DNA of 64,000 nucleotides from Leptolinea tardivitalis (GTDB lineage Bacteria; Chloroflexota; Anaerolineae; Anaerolineales; Anaerolineaceae). The position numbers and the translations under genes were made by a program. Shown here in pieces: positions 1 through 9,462 of this stretch (the stretch's first letter is position 1; the number at the start of each line of letters is the position of its first letter). The notes below the pieces were generated by a model. It was not told where the DNA came from, made no database searches, and was given only the letters and a program-made list of their open reading frames with translations. The DNA is taken from NCBI RefSeq assembly GCF_001050275.1, contig NZ_BBYA01000003.1:62001-126000 (forward strand), written 5' to 3'.

Positions 1-44
1 AATCGGATCTTTTCACGAGCAAATTAGCTTTGCAGGAAGAAAAA

Positions 45-614
45 ATGACAGACACGCAATTGACATTCCACCCACTTACTCCCGACCGCTGGGACGATTT
101 CGTGACCGTCTTCGGGCAGAACGGCGCCTGCGGCGGATGCTGGTGCATGTACTGGCGGGCTTCGGGTAAAGCCTTTTCAGCCAGTACCAAAGAACAGAAG
201 CGGCAGGGGATCAAAGCGCTGGTGGATGCCGGCCGCGAACCCGGCCTGTTGGCCTATGTGGACGGCCAGGCAGCCGCCTGGGTGGCGGTGGGACCGAGGA
301 AGGATTTCCCCACCCTGAACAACTCACGCGTGCTGGCGCCGGTGGATGACCAACCTGTCTGGTCAATCGTGTGCTTCTTCGTACACCGAAAATACCGGCA
401 TGCAGGCTTGATGCGTCAACTGATCGACGCGGCGGTGGACTATGCCCGCTCGAAGGGTGCGAAGATCGTGGAAGGCTATCCCACCGAGCCTGGTGGCAAG
501 GTGGAAGCAAGTTCGTTGTATCTGGGGGTTATGCCCGTGTTTCTTGAAGCGGGGTTTGTCGAGGTGGCCAGAAGGTCGGCGCATCACCCGGTGATGAGAA
601 AATTCCTGGATTAA
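45..614 (+). CDS. GNAT family N-acetyltransferase
   Basis: A 189-residue protein with a GNAT (acetyl-CoA dependent N-acyltransferase) fold. The core strand-helix region is around residues 100-150 (SIVCFFVHRKYRHAGL, then LIDAAVDYARSKGAKIVEGYP), which matches the acetyl-CoA pyrophosphate-binding motif A layout. The N-terminal segment has a Cys-rich stretch (GACGGCWCMYW) typical of a small soluble GNAT subgroup of unknown substrate. An in-frame TTG lies at 30, but the ATG at 45 has a purine-rich AGGAAG at a suitable distance, so I start there. It is a single-gene unit followed by a hairpin. The substrate cannot be read from sequence. Confidence 0.85.
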   Translation: MTDTQLTFHPLTPDRWDDFVTVFGQNGACGGCWCMYWRASGKAFSASTKEQKRQGIKALVDAGREPGLLAYVDGQAAAWVAVGPRKDFPTLNNSRVLAPVDDQPVWSIVCFFVHRKYRHAGLMRQLIDAAVDYARSKGAKIVEGYPTEPGGKVEASSLYLGVMPVFLEAGFVEVARRSAHHPVMRKFLD

Positions 615-621
615 ACCACCA

Positions 622-644
622 GCGCCCCGAATGGTTCGGGGCGC
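622..644. terminator. Hairpin between GNAT gene and tRNA-Leu
   Basis: A perfect 10-bp GC-rich stem (GCGCCCCGAA / TTCGGGGCGC) with a 3-nt loop. On the + strand it is followed by ATGTTATAATTTT, so it can terminate the acetyltransferase transcript. On the - strand it lies 13 nt beyond the tRNA-Leu 3' end and may end that transcript too. Confidence 0.7.
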
Positions 645-656
645 ATGTTATAATTT

Positions 657-741
657 TGGTGCCGAAGGTGGGAATCGAACCCACATACCTTACGGTACAC
701 GATTTTGAGTCGTGCGCGTCTGCCAATTCCGCCACTCCGGC
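657..741 (-). tRNA. tRNA-Leu (anticodon CAA)
   Basis: The reverse strand folds as a class II tRNA. The 7-bp acceptor stem is GCCGGAG/CTTCGGC with a G-U pair. The anticodon arm is CACGA-CTCAAAA-TCGTG, giving anticodon CAA. A variable arm TACC-GTAA-GGTA is present, and the T-arm is GTGGG-TTCGATT-CCCAC. The discriminator is A and the 3' CCA is encoded (657-659). It reads the UUG leucine codon. Confidence 0.96.
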
Positions 742-793
742 GAGCACATTGAGTATATCGGAACATTATCACTCGGTCAAGGATTCAAAAACC

Positions 794-1861
794 ATGAAAC
801 TTGGAATTATCGGTTTACCCCAGAGTGGGAAAACAACACTCTTCAATGCACTAACCCGCGCCACCCAGCCTACCGGAATCACGGGCAAGATTGAAGTGCA
901 CACAGCGGTGGTCGATGTGCCCGATGACCGCGTGGATAAACTTTCTGCCATGTTCCAACCGAAGAAAACCATCTATACCAAAGTGACCTATGCCGATATC
1001 GCCGGGTTGGACGGCAGCGCCGGGAAGAGCGGCATCTCTGGTGCTTTATTGAACAACCTGACTCAGATGGATGGCTTCATTCATGTGGTGCGCTGCTTTG
1101 AAGATGAAAATGTCCCGCATCCCAATGGAAGTGTGGATCCGTTGCGGGATTTGGCGGCCATGGATTCTGAATTTCTTCTCAATGATCTCATTGCCGTGGA
1201 ACGTAAGTTGGAAAAACTGGTGGAAGAGAAAAAGAAAGGCGCCGGGCGTGATAAAGCCATCATCGATCGGGAAACAGAATTGTTTACCCGGTTCCATGAG
1301 CAGCTCTCTCAGGAAAAATTGCTCCGCGACCTGACGTTGACGGCGGAAGAAGAAAAGATGCTGGCCGGATTCGGTTTCTTGAGCCGAAAACCGGTTCTGG
1401 TGGTGATGAACCTGTCTGAAGGACAGAAAGAGCCGGTGGTGAAATATGACCATCTACACAGTCAGGTGGTTTCGTTACAGGCCAAATTGGAAATGGATAT
1501 TGCCCAGTTGCCGCCAGAAGAAGCCGCCATGTTCCTGCAGGAATATGGAATCTCCGAACCCAGCCTCAACCGCATGATCCGTCTTTCGTATGATTTGCTC
1601 GGATTGCAATCCTTCTTCACTGTTGGACCGGATGAAGTGCGCGCCTGGACAACCCGCCGGGGGGCAACCGCTCCTGAAGCGGCCGGGGAGATTCACACGG
1701 ATTTGCAGAAAGGTTTCATCCGTGCCGAAGTGGTTTCGTACGATGATTTGATGTCACTCGGCGGAATGAATGAAGCCAAAGCCAAAGGCCGATTACGGCT
1801 TGAAGGTAAGGAATATGTTGTTCTGGATGGCGATATTTTGAATATCCGGTTTAACATATAG
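794..1861 (+). CDS. YchF-like (OBG family) GTP/ATP-binding protein
   Basis: A 355-residue P-loop protein of the YchF/OBG group, translation-associated nucleotide hydrolases. The N-terminal P-loop is GLPQSGKTTLF near residues 7-17 (the classical YchF has GLPNVGKSTLF). The switch II DxxG is within DIAGLDG. The base-specificity motif is NLSE, the YchF signature in place of NKxD that favours ATP. A helical insert lies near 130-210 and a C-terminal TGS-like domain covers roughly 270-355. The upstream open frame runs into the tRNA, so the ATG at 794 is the only sensible start. The variant P-loop and short length suggest a divergent YchF paralogue rather than the housekeeping copy. Confidence 0.85.
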   Translation: MKLGIIGLPQSGKTTLFNALTRATQPTGITGKIEVHTAVVDVPDDRVDKLSAMFQPKKTIYTKVTYADIAGLDGSAGKSGISGALLNNLTQMDGFIHVVRCFEDENVPHPNGSVDPLRDLAAMDSEFLLNDLIAVERKLEKLVEEKKKGAGRDKAIIDRETELFTRFHEQLSQEKLLRDLTLTAEEEKMLAGFGFLSRKPVLVVMNLSEGQKEPVVKYDHLHSQVVSLQAKLEMDIAQLPPEEAAMFLQEYGISEPSLNRMIRLSYDLLGLQSFFTVGPDEVRAWTTRRGATAPEAAGEIHTDLQKGFIRAEVVSYDDLMSLGGMNEAKAKGRLRLEGKEYVVLDGDILNIRFNI

Positions 1862-1956
1862 ATCCATACCATTTTCCAAATTCAAAACAAGGTTTTTTTA
1901 TTTCATTCACCGGCGGACATGACGGTATGAGTCTGCGGCTAATTAATCCTGTGCAG

Positions 1957-2107
1957 GGTTGAAGCAGGCGGTGCGATTTGAATCTGAAATCATTCACCTG
2001 ATTTCCGCGTGCTTCAACCGATAGGCGTATTGCGGCAGGATCGCGGTAGACGCAAGCGGAGATGAGTAGAGTTTTCATAGACAGGTTGACTCGCGCTTGC
2101 ATCTACC
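1957..2107. other. Structured intergenic region with two long inverted repeats
   Basis: The 266-bp gap between the YchF-like gene and surE has no supported ORF. It has two consecutive inverted repeats. The first is GGTTGAAGCA (1957-1966) with TGCTTCAACC (2010-2019). The second is a 14-nt pair at 2045-2058 and 2094-2107 (GGTAGACGCAAGCG / CGCTTGCATCTACC, one G-U type mismatch). It could be a small RNA, a 3' UTR structure or a decayed repeat element. I do not recognise a family. Confidence 0.4.
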
Positions 2108-2127
2108 CTGACAAAATGATATTTGAT

Positions 2128-2958
2128 TTAAAGGTTGGCGATGGATTTATTTAATTCTTTTTCCATATCGGGCAGGGAAACCCGGGCGGTCATATCAAGA
2201 CTCAATGGTGTAACAGAAACAGCCCGTTCTTTAACCATCGTATAAACATCCGTACCGGGTTGCAAATCATTTGTTGAAGATCTGGCGTTGGCTGCCAGTT
2301 CACCGGTGGTATCCCATCCCCCATCTCGTTTGACATAAGGAATAAAATAGCGCTGTTTGGATTGCCGGGTGATATGAATGGGTGTTTCCAATGTTGCATC
2401 ATATGGAATGACCAGATTCATCAGATCAACATCATCGGGCAGCGGCTGGAAAAGCATATAAGCAGCTACCAACCGGGTAAAGTGAGCCGCAACCGAAAAA
2501 TCAAATTCTTTGGAGTGGCTCAGATAATCTTCAGCCACATTCTTCAATTGAAGACTGGTGGCCAGTGACGGAATCCCCAGCGAAGCGGCTTCCAATGCGG
2601 CGCCAAACGTACCAGAAGTGGTCAGGTCAGAGGCGATATTCTCACCATAATTTATCCCGGAAACCACCAGATCTGGTTTGACTTCCATTATTTCAAGTAC
2701 GGCATGTTGCACTGTTTGTGTGGGGGTACCGCCCACGGCATAGACTTCCCAGATTTGATCACCAATATGCAACTCTGTGGTTGTAATTTTTCCATCAGAG
2801 CTCAACGGCATACTGCGTCCCATTCCACTGGCCTGTTCGCGAGGCGCAACGATGGTCACATAGCCGAGAGTTGAAAGCGCTTCTGCTGCTGCCCACAATC
2901 CTGGAGATTTGATGCTGTCATCATTGGTAAGTAGAATTTGTTTTCGTCTTGTTGTCAT
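2128..2958 (-). CDS. surE: 5'-nucleotidase SurE
   Basis: A 276-residue SurE family metal-dependent nucleoside monophosphate phosphatase. The N-terminal signature is ILLTNDDS, the Asp pair binding the divalent metal. It is followed by the conserved APREQASGMGRSM segment and the GINYGEN and SGTFGAALEA motifs that build the active site. An ATG four codons upstream (2970) abuts the AGGAG directly, so it cannot use it. The ATG at 2958 lies 12 nt after AGGAG and is preferred. The C-terminal half includes a SurE-type extension (residues ~195-270). Cytosolic; role in nucleotide salvage or stress survival is known for the family. Confidence 0.92.
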   Translation of the reverse strand: MTTRRKQILLTNDDSIKSPGLWAAAEALSTLGYVTIVAPREQASGMGRSMPLSSDGKITTTELHIGDQIWEVYAVGGTPTQTVQHAVLEIMEVKPDLVVSGINYGENIASDLTTSGTFGAALEAASLGIPSLATSLQLKNVAEDYLSHSKEFDFSVAAHFTRLVAAYMLFQPLPDDVDLMNLVIPYDATLETPIHITRQSKQRYFIPYVKRDGGWDTTGELAANARSSTNDLQPGTDVYTMVKERAVSVTPLSLDMTARVSLPDMEKELNKSIANL

Positions 2959-2982
2959 GGAAACTTGCATCTCCTGTTACAG

Positions 2983-3006
2983 ATAAAAAGAAGCGGTTTA
3001 GCCGCT
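2983..3006 (-). terminator. Rho-independent terminator of the chemoreceptor gene
   Basis: Read on the minus strand, the stem AGCGG/CCGCT has a 5-nt loop and is followed by TCTTTTTAT. It lies 68 nt beyond the chemoreceptor stop codon and before surE. Confidence 0.6.
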
Positions 3007-3073
3007 CCACAGAGAGAAAACTGATGAAAAAAGGCTGAACCTGTATGTACGACCAGATTGTACCTTAATTCTT

Positions 3074-5077
3074 CTAGAGAGAATTTGCCAGATGAAATCT
3101 TTTCAAGGCTGATTGAAGGTTTTCTGATAACGAAGTCAATTCAATGGAAGATGCCGAGAGTTCGTTCATTCCTTGAGATAAGTTTTGTATATCTTCAAAT
3201 ACGGTAGTCATTGAACTGCTGCTTTCCTGGCAAATCTGGTTGACATCATCCATCGTGCCTTGAATGATTTCAATACTGGCAGACATTTCATCTACCGCCT
3301 GCTGGTAGTTTTCTGCAATCGTAGAAACCTGATTAAGTGAATCCGTCAGTTTATCTGAATAGGCCACCATTCTATTGGATTCTTCTGAAATTTTCTCACT
3401 TGATGCCTGGCTCAGGCGGATGGCGTTTAAAATTTCAATCAGTGCCTTCCCGGCATTTTCACCCATCAAAACACCGCTTTCCACTTCATTTTGACTGTTT
3501 TGCATGGCAGAAGAGGCTTCATCGGCCGCTTTTTGAATGCGCGACACCAGAGTGGAGATTTCTTTGGCGGCGGTCGATGATTTTTCTGCCAATTTTCGAA
3601 CTTCATCTGCCACAATGGAGAAACCTTTTCCATGTTCTCCGGCACGGGCAGCTTCAATGGCGGCATTCAAGGCCAATAAATTGGTTTGTGAAGCAATTTC
3701 TGTTATGGTTTCCAGAATGGCATCAATTTGCCTGGTTTGTTCACCCATTTCCCGCATTTTCTGCGAAGATTGGTTGACGATGAGTTGAATATTACGGAGG
3801 TTCTTTACAGCCGCTTCCACTGTTCCAGCACTCTGCTGCACGGTTCCGGTTGATTGCCGGGCTAATTGAGCCTGGTTGGACGAATTGCTGACTACTGTCT
3901 CAATCAACTGAGAAAAATCCTTCATCACAACATCAGTTTCAGTTACAGCTTTGGTTTGTTCCCTGGAGCCAGTTTCCACACTTTCAACCAGCGTGCCAAT
4001 CTTTTTCAGATGGTCTCGGGTCCCCAGAACGGAATCCTTTTGGCGATGACTTCCTTCTCCCATTAAATCTATTGAACTTCGTATCTGATTGACCTCGTTG
4101 TCTATAGTCTTCGCCATTTTTTCCATTTGACTGGCCGATGCATTCAATTGTAAAGATTGTTCTCCAATTTTTTCAAATACAGATGAAAAAGACCGGGTCA
4201 TTCGATTGAAGGCTTCTTCCACCGTCTTGAGATGGGTGATCATAAAATTCAAATCATCGGCCATATCGCCCAGTTCAGTCCGCGAATGGTAATCCACCGG
4301 GTTGGAGGTAATAGTCAATTGCTGGTCGAGGTTTCCTTCAGCCAATTGGTCACAGGCCGATGCCAGTCGGGGAAGATCATTTTCAGCCAGTGATTTGGCC
4401 AGTCCGCTCACTTTTAAGATGGGCAGGATGATCTTTTTTGAAATCAACCAGCCTAATAGGATGGTGATTGGCAGTGATAATAAAAAGATAAGACCGGAAA
4501 CCAGGAGAAGCTGGTTTTCTTTTTTCTGGACGGTGACTTTATCAATATCCATGCCAAGCAAGGTCACCACTTCTCCCTTGCTGTTAAGAACAGGGGCATA
4601 ACCGGTAAGCCATGTCCCCCATTCATCCGTGTAATAGTCAGCTTCTATTTGGGGGTGATCGAATAATCCAGAACTTTTAGCCAGTAAGGGACTCAAATCA
4701 TCAATCGGCGCCCCGATTTCTATGGGTTCGGGATCGGTATCAACAATGAAACTCCATCCACCTTTTCCATCCGGAGACAGGGTATACAGGCAGCCAATAT
4801 CTGGATTGGCTTCACGGACTTTCAGCAAGGGTGCAATCACCTTCTGATATTCAGGGCTGTTCCTATCGGTCTCAGGCGTGATAAGTGAATGGGCGTCACC
4901 GTCAACTGATAGGGCTGCAATGGTGACCTGGGACAACAGGTTTTTTCGCAGATCCTGGTCAAGGTCGGTACGATATTGCATGAATTGGACAGCAGTGAGG
5001 GCTCCGGAGATCAATACCAGCAAAGCAACCATGCTGGCGGTTAACTCAAACTGCAGAGAGTTCCAACCCTTTTTCAT
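3074..5077 (-). CDS. Methyl-accepting chemotaxis protein (membrane)
   Basis: A 667-residue transmembrane chemoreceptor. Transmembrane helix 1 is about residues 13-35 and helix 2 about 189-212, bracketing a ~150-residue extracytoplasmic sensor domain with single-Cache-like composition. A HAMP linker (about 210-290) and a long coiled-coil methylation and signalling domain follow. The signalling hairpin tip is clear ([22 protein letters not shown]) and is followed by [16 protein letters not shown], which contacts CheA and CheW. No che genes are nearby, so it is an orphan receptor feeding a remote array. The ligand is unknown. Confidence 0.95.
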   Translation of the reverse strand: MKKGWNSLQFELTASMVALLVLISGALTAVQFMQYRTDLDQDLRKNLLSQVTIAALSVDGDAHSLITPETDRNSPEYQKVIAPLLKVREANPDIGCLYTLSPDGKGGWSFIVDTDPEPIEIGAPIDDLSPLLAKSSGLFDHPQIEADYYTDEWGTWLTGYAPVLNSKGEVVTLLGMDIDKVTVQKKENQLLLVSGLIFLLSLPITILLGWLISKKIILPILKVSGLAKSLAENDLPRLASACDQLAEGNLDQQLTITSNPVDYHSRTELGDMADDLNFMITHLKTVEEAFNRMTRSFSSVFEKIGEQSLQLNASASQMEKMAKTIDNEVNQIRSSIDLMGEGSHRQKDSVLGTRDHLKKIGTLVESVETGSREQTKAVTETDVVMKDFSQLIETVVSNSSNQAQLARQSTGTVQQSAGTVEAAVKNLRNIQLIVNQSSQKMREMGEQTRQIDAILETITEIASQTNLLALNAAIEAARAGEHGKGFSIVADEVRKLAEKSSTAAKEISTLVSRIQKAADEASSAMQNSQNEVESGVLMGENAGKALIEILNAIRLSQASSEKISEESNRMVAYSDKLTDSLNQVSTIAENYQQAVDEMSASIEIIQGTMDDVNQICQESSSSMTTVFEDIQNLSQGMNELSASSIELTSLSENLQSALKRFHLANSL

Positions 5078-5185
5078 AATTCCTACCCGGATGATTAAGA
5101 ATCAATATATACCTCATCATCATAGAGGAATCGGACGTGAATCATCCATATAAAATTAGTAAATAATGGAAAGAAGAGAGATTCT

Positions 5186-5515
5186 TCAAGCGTTTTCAAT
5201 GACTACGGCTGTACCATAGGCCAAAACTTCGGTCACACCTTCCATTACATCGTTGGCGTCATAGCGCATCCCGATAATAGCATTGGCTCCCATAGCGCGA
5301 GCGTGTTCTTTCATAAGATCAAAGGCTTCTGATCGGGCATGTTCGCATAATTCGGTATAAATGCTGATGTTTCCACCAAATATCGTTTGAATGCTTCCGG
5401 CCAGATTTCCGAGCATACTGCGCGATCGGACGGTAATCCCCCGTACCACACCCAGCTGGCGGGTGATTTTATAGCCATCAAACCCAAAAGCAGTGGTGAC
5501 CCACAGATCATTCAT
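5186..5515 (-). CDS. YbjQ family protein
   Basis: A 109-residue protein matching the YbjQ/UPF0145 (DUF74, 'heavy-metal-binding') family in full. The sequence starts with WVTTAFGFDGYKI, then VRGITVRSRSMLGN, the central helix EAFDLMKEHARAMGANAIIGMRYD and a final strand VLAYGTAVVIE. Family members form small pentameric rings; a biochemical role is not firmly established. It lies downstream of mscL on the same strand but a terminator sits between them, so it is probably transcribed alone. Confidence 0.92.
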   Translation of the reverse strand: MNDLWVTTAFGFDGYKITRQLGVVRGITVRSRSMLGNLAGSIQTIFGGNISIYTELCEHARSEAFDLMKEHARAMGANAIIGMRYDANDVMEGVTEVLAYGTAVVIENA

Positions 5516-5555
5516 TGTTTTTTCCTCGATTCATTGTGATGATTAACAGTATGTA

Positions 5556-5591
5556 CGTAAAAACAACCCGGTACATTTCAAGATGACCGGG
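5556..5591 (-). terminator. Rho-independent terminator of mscL
   Basis: Read on the minus strand: CCCGGT stem, 13-nt loop, ACCGGG, then TTGTTTTTAC. It lies just downstream of the mscL stop and upstream of the YbjQ gene. Confidence 0.7.
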
Positions 5592-5618
5592 AAACGTTTC
5601 TTTTGTCGCAGTAGATAG

Positions 5619-6047
5619 TTATAGTTGCGACGTGCAATGTGGACAGCGGGTAGCTTTGATCGGTATGGCTGTCTGGCAATAGGGGCAATCTTTGGTGGTT
5701 GGTTCGGCCGTTGGGGTAGGTTTTTGCAGCCGGTTGACCTGTTTGATCAGCAAGAAGATCGCGAATGCGATAATGAGGAAGTTGATGATGGTGTTGAAGA
5801 ACAGTCCAATGTTCAACGTGGCGGCACCGGCATCTTTCGCCGCTGCCAGAGACGCATATGTTTTACCATCCAGGGGTATGAAGAGGTTGGAAAAATCCAC
5901 TTTTCCCAACAATAATCCTATGGGCGGCATGATGATGTCATCCACCAGTGACGAGACAATCTTTCCAAATGCTCCGCCGATAATAATGCCTACGGCCAGG
6001 TCTATGACATTTCCGCGCATGATAAATTGCTTGAATTCCTTCCACAT
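5619..6047 (-). CDS. mscL: Large-conductance mechanosensitive channel MscL with C-terminal zinc ribbon
   Basis: A 142-residue MscL. The N-terminal amphipathic helix and TM1 ([27 protein letters not shown]) carry the family signature. TM2 is about residues 80-102 ([20 protein letters not shown]). The channel pore opens under membrane tension to release solutes. After residue 115 the protein ends in a CPYC-x(11)-CPHC zinc ribbon instead of the usual charged cytoplasmic helix, an accessory tail found in some lineages. Likely a homopentamer in the cytoplasmic membrane. Confidence 0.95.
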   Translation of the reverse strand: MWKEFKQFIMRGNVIDLAVGIIIGGAFGKIVSSLVDDIIMPPIGLLLGKVDFSNLFIPLDGKTYASLAAAKDAGAATLNIGLFFNTIINFLIIAFAIFLLIKQVNRLQKPTPTAEPTTKDCPYCQTAIPIKATRCPHCTSQL

Positions 6048-6233
6048 ACCATCCTCCCTGAGGCATTTTTCTTAATTATAGAGTTTCCTGTAGCGAATAA
6101 AACCCCCAATACGATAAACTTCGTAAAATGTCATCCAAAGGGATGATGGAAATCACTTGCCCGAAATTTGGTTCACGGTTAAACTTCAATCGGAGTAATT
6201 TTATCTAATAATCGGAATTTGAGGTAATTACAC

Positions 6234-6644
6234 ATGCAGATCACTAAACAAGCGGACTATGCCCTCCGCGCCATGCTGTTTTTAGCCCAACTCCCTCCCA
6301 ATCAGCGGGCTTCAACCAGCCAGATTGCCGATGAACAGGCCATTCCACCTTCATTTCTTGCGAAAATCATCTCTCAACTTTCTATAGCCGGTTTGATTCA
6401 TACATCTCGTGGTGCCCGCGGCGGTGTCTCATTGGCGGTTTCCCCGGAAAAAATTTCGGTTCTGGATGTTGTAGAAGCAATCGACGGGCCTCTGGCTTTG
6501 AATGAATGTACGTTGAATCCGGCTATTTGCCCATCGGGACCTGATTGCCCTCTTCACTCTCTCTGGTGTGATGCCCAGGCAGAACTGGTGAGCCGTTTGA
6601 AAAAGACGACATTTGCCTCTGTTGTTCGATCGTCTGAAGCCTGA
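6234..6644 (+). CDS. Rrf2 family transcriptional regulator (probable Fe-S sensor)
   Basis: A 136-residue Rrf2 protein. The winged HTH starts MQITKQADYALRAMLFLA and continues through the recognition segment QIADEQAIPPSFLAKIISQL. The wing is SRGARGGVSLA. Three cysteines (C-x6-C-x5-C, ECTLNPAICPSGPDCPLH) follow, the spacing seen in IscR/NsrR-type members that bind an iron-sulfur cluster. The start is fixed by GAGGT 8 nt upstream. Two copies of AATCGGA, about 21 bp apart, lie just upstream and could be a binding site. It is monocistronic. The signal (iron-sulfur status, NO or redox) is an inference. Confidence 0.9.
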   Translation: MQITKQADYALRAMLFLAQLPPNQRASTSQIADEQAIPPSFLAKIISQLSIAGLIHTSRGARGGVSLAVSPEKISVLDVVEAIDGPLALNECTLNPAICPSGPDCPLHSLWCDAQAELVSRLKKTTFASVVRSSEA

Positions 6645-6742
6645 CACTCCTTCATCCCAACTAAAGAATCCCTCTCTATGTCCTCAGAAACCTGAATTTA
6701 TTCAGGGAAGATGATCCATAAGTATTTAACGCGAAAAAGAAT

Positions 6743-6781
6743 AAGGCGGCGTATCCATCACTGGATTGCCGCTTTTCTTTT
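6743..6781 (+). terminator. Terminator of the Rrf2 gene
   Basis: Interrupted stem: GCGGC then ATCCA, loop TCAC, TGGAT then GCCGC, followed by TTTTCTTTT. It lies about 100 nt after the Rrf2 stop codon. Confidence 0.7.
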
Positions 6782-6875
6782 GACCACACGGAATGGAAAT
6801 CCGTTTATACTGACAGTCCACCGTAACGCGGCAGAGAATTATTGATTTTCCTATGAATTGGGACAATAACAAATA

Positions 6876-8036
6876 ATGAGACCACGGTCATTCAACCTTC
6901 AAATTACGATCTTTTTATTGATCCGCACTGCCATAAATACCTGCATCCGTATGGTCGGGCCGTTCCTGCTCGTTTTTGCCCGCGGCATTGGCGCAGATAT
7001 GACCTCGATGGCGACCGCAGTTTCGGCTTCTATGGCTGCCAGTGCGGTTGGACCGTTTCTCGCAGAAATCGCAGACCGAAAAGGCCGAAAAGCCGGTATG
7101 CTGCTCGGTCTGGTCATTTTTACCCTTGGGGTTGGGTTGGTGATTGTCTGGCCGGCGTATGCCGCTTTCTTATTGGCTCTGCTTCTGGCCAGTCTGGGTA
7201 ACAATCTCTTTCTGGCGGCAGTCCAGGCATATGTGGGTGACCAAATCCCTTATGAAAAACGCGGGGTCACTCTTTCGATATTGGAAATCAGTTGGGCGGG
7301 CGCTTTTATTGCCGGTGTTCCCCTGGTTGGATTCCTGATCGCCCGGGCTGGATGGGAATCGCCTTTTATTTCATTGTTCATTCTGGGTGTGCTATCGATC
7401 ATCGGTGTCTTCCTCCTTGTTCCTGATGTTCCGGTTGAAAAGAATGCAGGTGAATCACTGAACGGCCTCCGGTTCAAATTGATCCTGAACACACCGGCAG
7501 CCCTTTTTGGATTGGCTCTGGGTTTTCTGGTGATCACCGGAAATAATGTGATCAGCATGATCTTTGGCGTTTGGATGGAGGAAGCCTACGGATTGAAAAT
7601 CGCCGCCATTGGCGCTGCCGCCACCGTGATTGGTTTCGCCGAACTGGCTGGTGAAGGAACGGTTGGACTGGTGGTTGACCGATTTGGCAAAGGCCGCACC
7701 ATTGCCGTCGGATTAATCATCAACATCCTATCTGCCATCCTGCCATTTTTCATCGGCGGTTCAGTGGCTGGCGCTTTGGTCTGGTTATTTATCTTCTACT
7801 TCTCATTTGAGGTCACCCTGGTGGCCGCCATACCCTTGATGACTGAAATATTACCGCAGGCCAGGGCTACGTTGATGGCTGTTTTTTTGGCGGCCAGTTC
7901 TCTCGGAATGGCCACCGGTGAATTTCTTGGACCGCGCCTCTATACCGCTGGAGGATTCACTGCCAATGTGGTGGCGGCTATGCTGGTCAATCTGTTGGGT
8001 TTGATCATCCTTCCGAAGGTACGGCGTTCAAAGTAA
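6876..8036 (+). CDS. Major facilitator superfamily transporter
   Basis: A 386-residue polytopic membrane protein with about 12 hydrophobic segments in two halves of six. The loop between TM2 and TM3 has the MFS motif-A-like EIADRKGRKAGM (about residues 63-74), and the second-half counterpart is VVDRFGKGRTIAVG. It resembles the MFS_1 drug/solute exporter type. The substrate is not indicated by context. It ends in a strong terminator and has no clear Shine-Dalgarno sequence. Confidence 0.88.
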   Translation: MRPRSFNLQITIFLLIRTAINTCIRMVGPFLLVFARGIGADMTSMATAVSASMAASAVGPFLAEIADRKGRKAGMLLGLVIFTLGVGLVIVWPAYAAFLLALLLASLGNNLFLAAVQAYVGDQIPYEKRGVTLSILEISWAGAFIAGVPLVGFLIARAGWESPFISLFILGVLSIIGVFLLVPDVPVEKNAGESLNGLRFKLILNTPAALFGLALGFLVITGNNVISMIFGVWMEEAYGLKIAAIGAAATVIGFAELAGEGTVGLVVDRFGKGRTIAVGLIINILSAILPFFIGGSVAGALVWLFIFYFSFEVTLVAAIPLMTEILPQARATLMAVFLAASSLGMATGEFLGPRLYTAGGFTANVVAAMLVNLLGLIILPKVRRSK

Positions 8037-8057
8037 ATTTCTGGTACTGACCACAAA

Positions 8058-8103
8058 GAGGCTGCCCCTGGTCTTTTTTGCATTTGGGGCAGCCTCGTTT
8101 TTT
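8058..8103 (+). terminator. Strong Rho-independent terminator of the MFS gene
   Basis: Perfect 11-bp stem GAGGCTGCCCC / GGGGCAGCCTC with a 17-nt loop followed by GTTTTTTT. Confidence 0.9.
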
Positions 8104-8200
8104 ATCCCCCGGGAATGATCTGATGCTGTTTGCTTGTAAAATGTAAAAATTCTCTCCCGTCAGCCAAATATACAGGGGGCTGTTGTGATAAGATTCCAGT

Positions 8201-9454
8201 ATGCTCATCCATAACATTTCACAGTTGCTAACCATGAAAGGCGGCCCGCAGCGCGGTCATGACCTGGGAAAATTAGGATTGATTGAACAGGGAGCTCTGT
8301 TGATGCGGGGAGAAAATATTGAAGCTGTTGGCACCCAGGATGAATTGCTCACAAAATATCCTGATGAGCCGCGTCTGGATGCCAATGGAAAAGTAATACT
8401 ACCCGGTTTTGTGGATCCACATACCCACCTTGTTTGGGCAGGAGATCGGGCAGTGGAATTTGAAATGCGTCTTGAAGGACGCACATATTTGGAAATACTC
8501 GCTGCGGGTGGAGGCATCATTTCGACGGTGGAAGCCACGCGCAGCGCAGATTATCAAACGCTCTTTGCCCAAACACGCGCCCGGGCGAAAACCATGTTTC
8601 GTTATGGAACAACTACAGCCGAAGCCAAGACCGGATACGGCCTGGAATGCAAATCTGAATTGGACCAACTCCAGATATTGATGGATTTGGATAAAGAAGG
8701 CCCGCTGGAGATCGTACCCACCTTCCTGCCAGCGCATGCCGTAGCACCGGAATACAAGACGAACCCGGATGAATATGTCAGGTTGATCTGTTCGAAGATG
8801 CTTCCGGCTGCCAGGGAACACTGGGTAAAACATGCTGCCGGAAAACCGATGCCATTTGTGGATGTATTTTGTGAGACCGGCGCCTTTGATCTGGTGCAAT
8901 CTCGCAGAATTTTTGAGACAGCCCGTGATCTTGGCTTTCCATTGAAGATCCATGCTGATGAATTTGATAACCTGGGTGGGGCCAGGCTTGCGGCAGAATT
9001 GGGTGCGGCATCCGCGGACCATCTGGTCAAAACATCCCTGGCAGATATAGAAGCGCTGGCTGCCAGTTCAACCGTTGCGGTGGCGCTGCCTTGTACTCCG
9101 TTTGGACTTGGTCAATCGGAATACACCCCGGCAAGGCAGATTCTTGATAAAGGCGGCTTGCTGGCTCTGGCCACAGATTGCAATCCGGGGACTGCCTGGT
9201 GTGAGAATATGCAATTCGTCATAGCCCTGGCCTGCCGCGCTCTAAAGCTTACCCCGGCCCAGGCAATTGCCGCTTCAACCATCAACTCGGCGGCTGCCAT
9301 CCAGCGTGCTGACCGGATCGGCTCGATTGAACCTGGAAAACAGGCAGACCTGGTTTTCCTGTCTGTCGATGATTACCGCCATCTTGGATACCGCTTTGGA
9401 GAAAACCTTGTTAATACCGTAGTCAAAAAGGGACGGATCATCCCCATTTTATAG
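8201..9454 (+). CDS. hutI: Imidazolonepropionase HutI
   Basis: A 417-residue amidohydrolase that hydrolyses 4-imidazolone-5-propanoate to N-formimino-L-glutamate in histidine degradation. The metal-binding HxH is at H74/H76 (DPHTHLVWAGDR). Further family motifs are GGGIISTVEATR, TTTAEAKTGYGLE, KIHADEFDN and LATDCNPGTAWCE. Length and motif order fit HutI closely. No hutU, hutH or hutG/F gene is in the window. The next gene, an HD phosphohydrolase, starts 8 nt after its stop, so the two are probably cotranscribed. Confidence 0.95.
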   Translation: MLIHNISQLLTMKGGPQRGHDLGKLGLIEQGALLMRGENIEAVGTQDELLTKYPDEPRLDANGKVILPGFVDPHTHLVWAGDRAVEFEMRLEGRTYLEILAAGGGIISTVEATRSADYQTLFAQTRARAKTMFRYGTTTAEAKTGYGLECKSELDQLQILMDLDKEGPLEIVPTFLPAHAVAPEYKTNPDEYVRLICSKMLPAAREHWVKHAAGKPMPFVDVFCETGAFDLVQSRRIFETARDLGFPLKIHADEFDNLGGARLAAELGAASADHLVKTSLADIEALAASSTVAVALPCTPFGLGQSEYTPARQILDKGGLLALATDCNPGTAWCENMQFVIALACRALKLTPAQAIAASTINSAAAIQRADRIGSIEPGKQADLVFLSVDDYRHLGYRFGENLVNTVVKKGRIIPIL

Positions 9455-9462
9455 AGGTAAGA

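Noticed and set aside
1-44. TTG at 30 as the acetyltransferase start
   Set aside because: The ATG at 45 follows a purine-rich ribosome-binding site; TTG adds five non-conserved residues.
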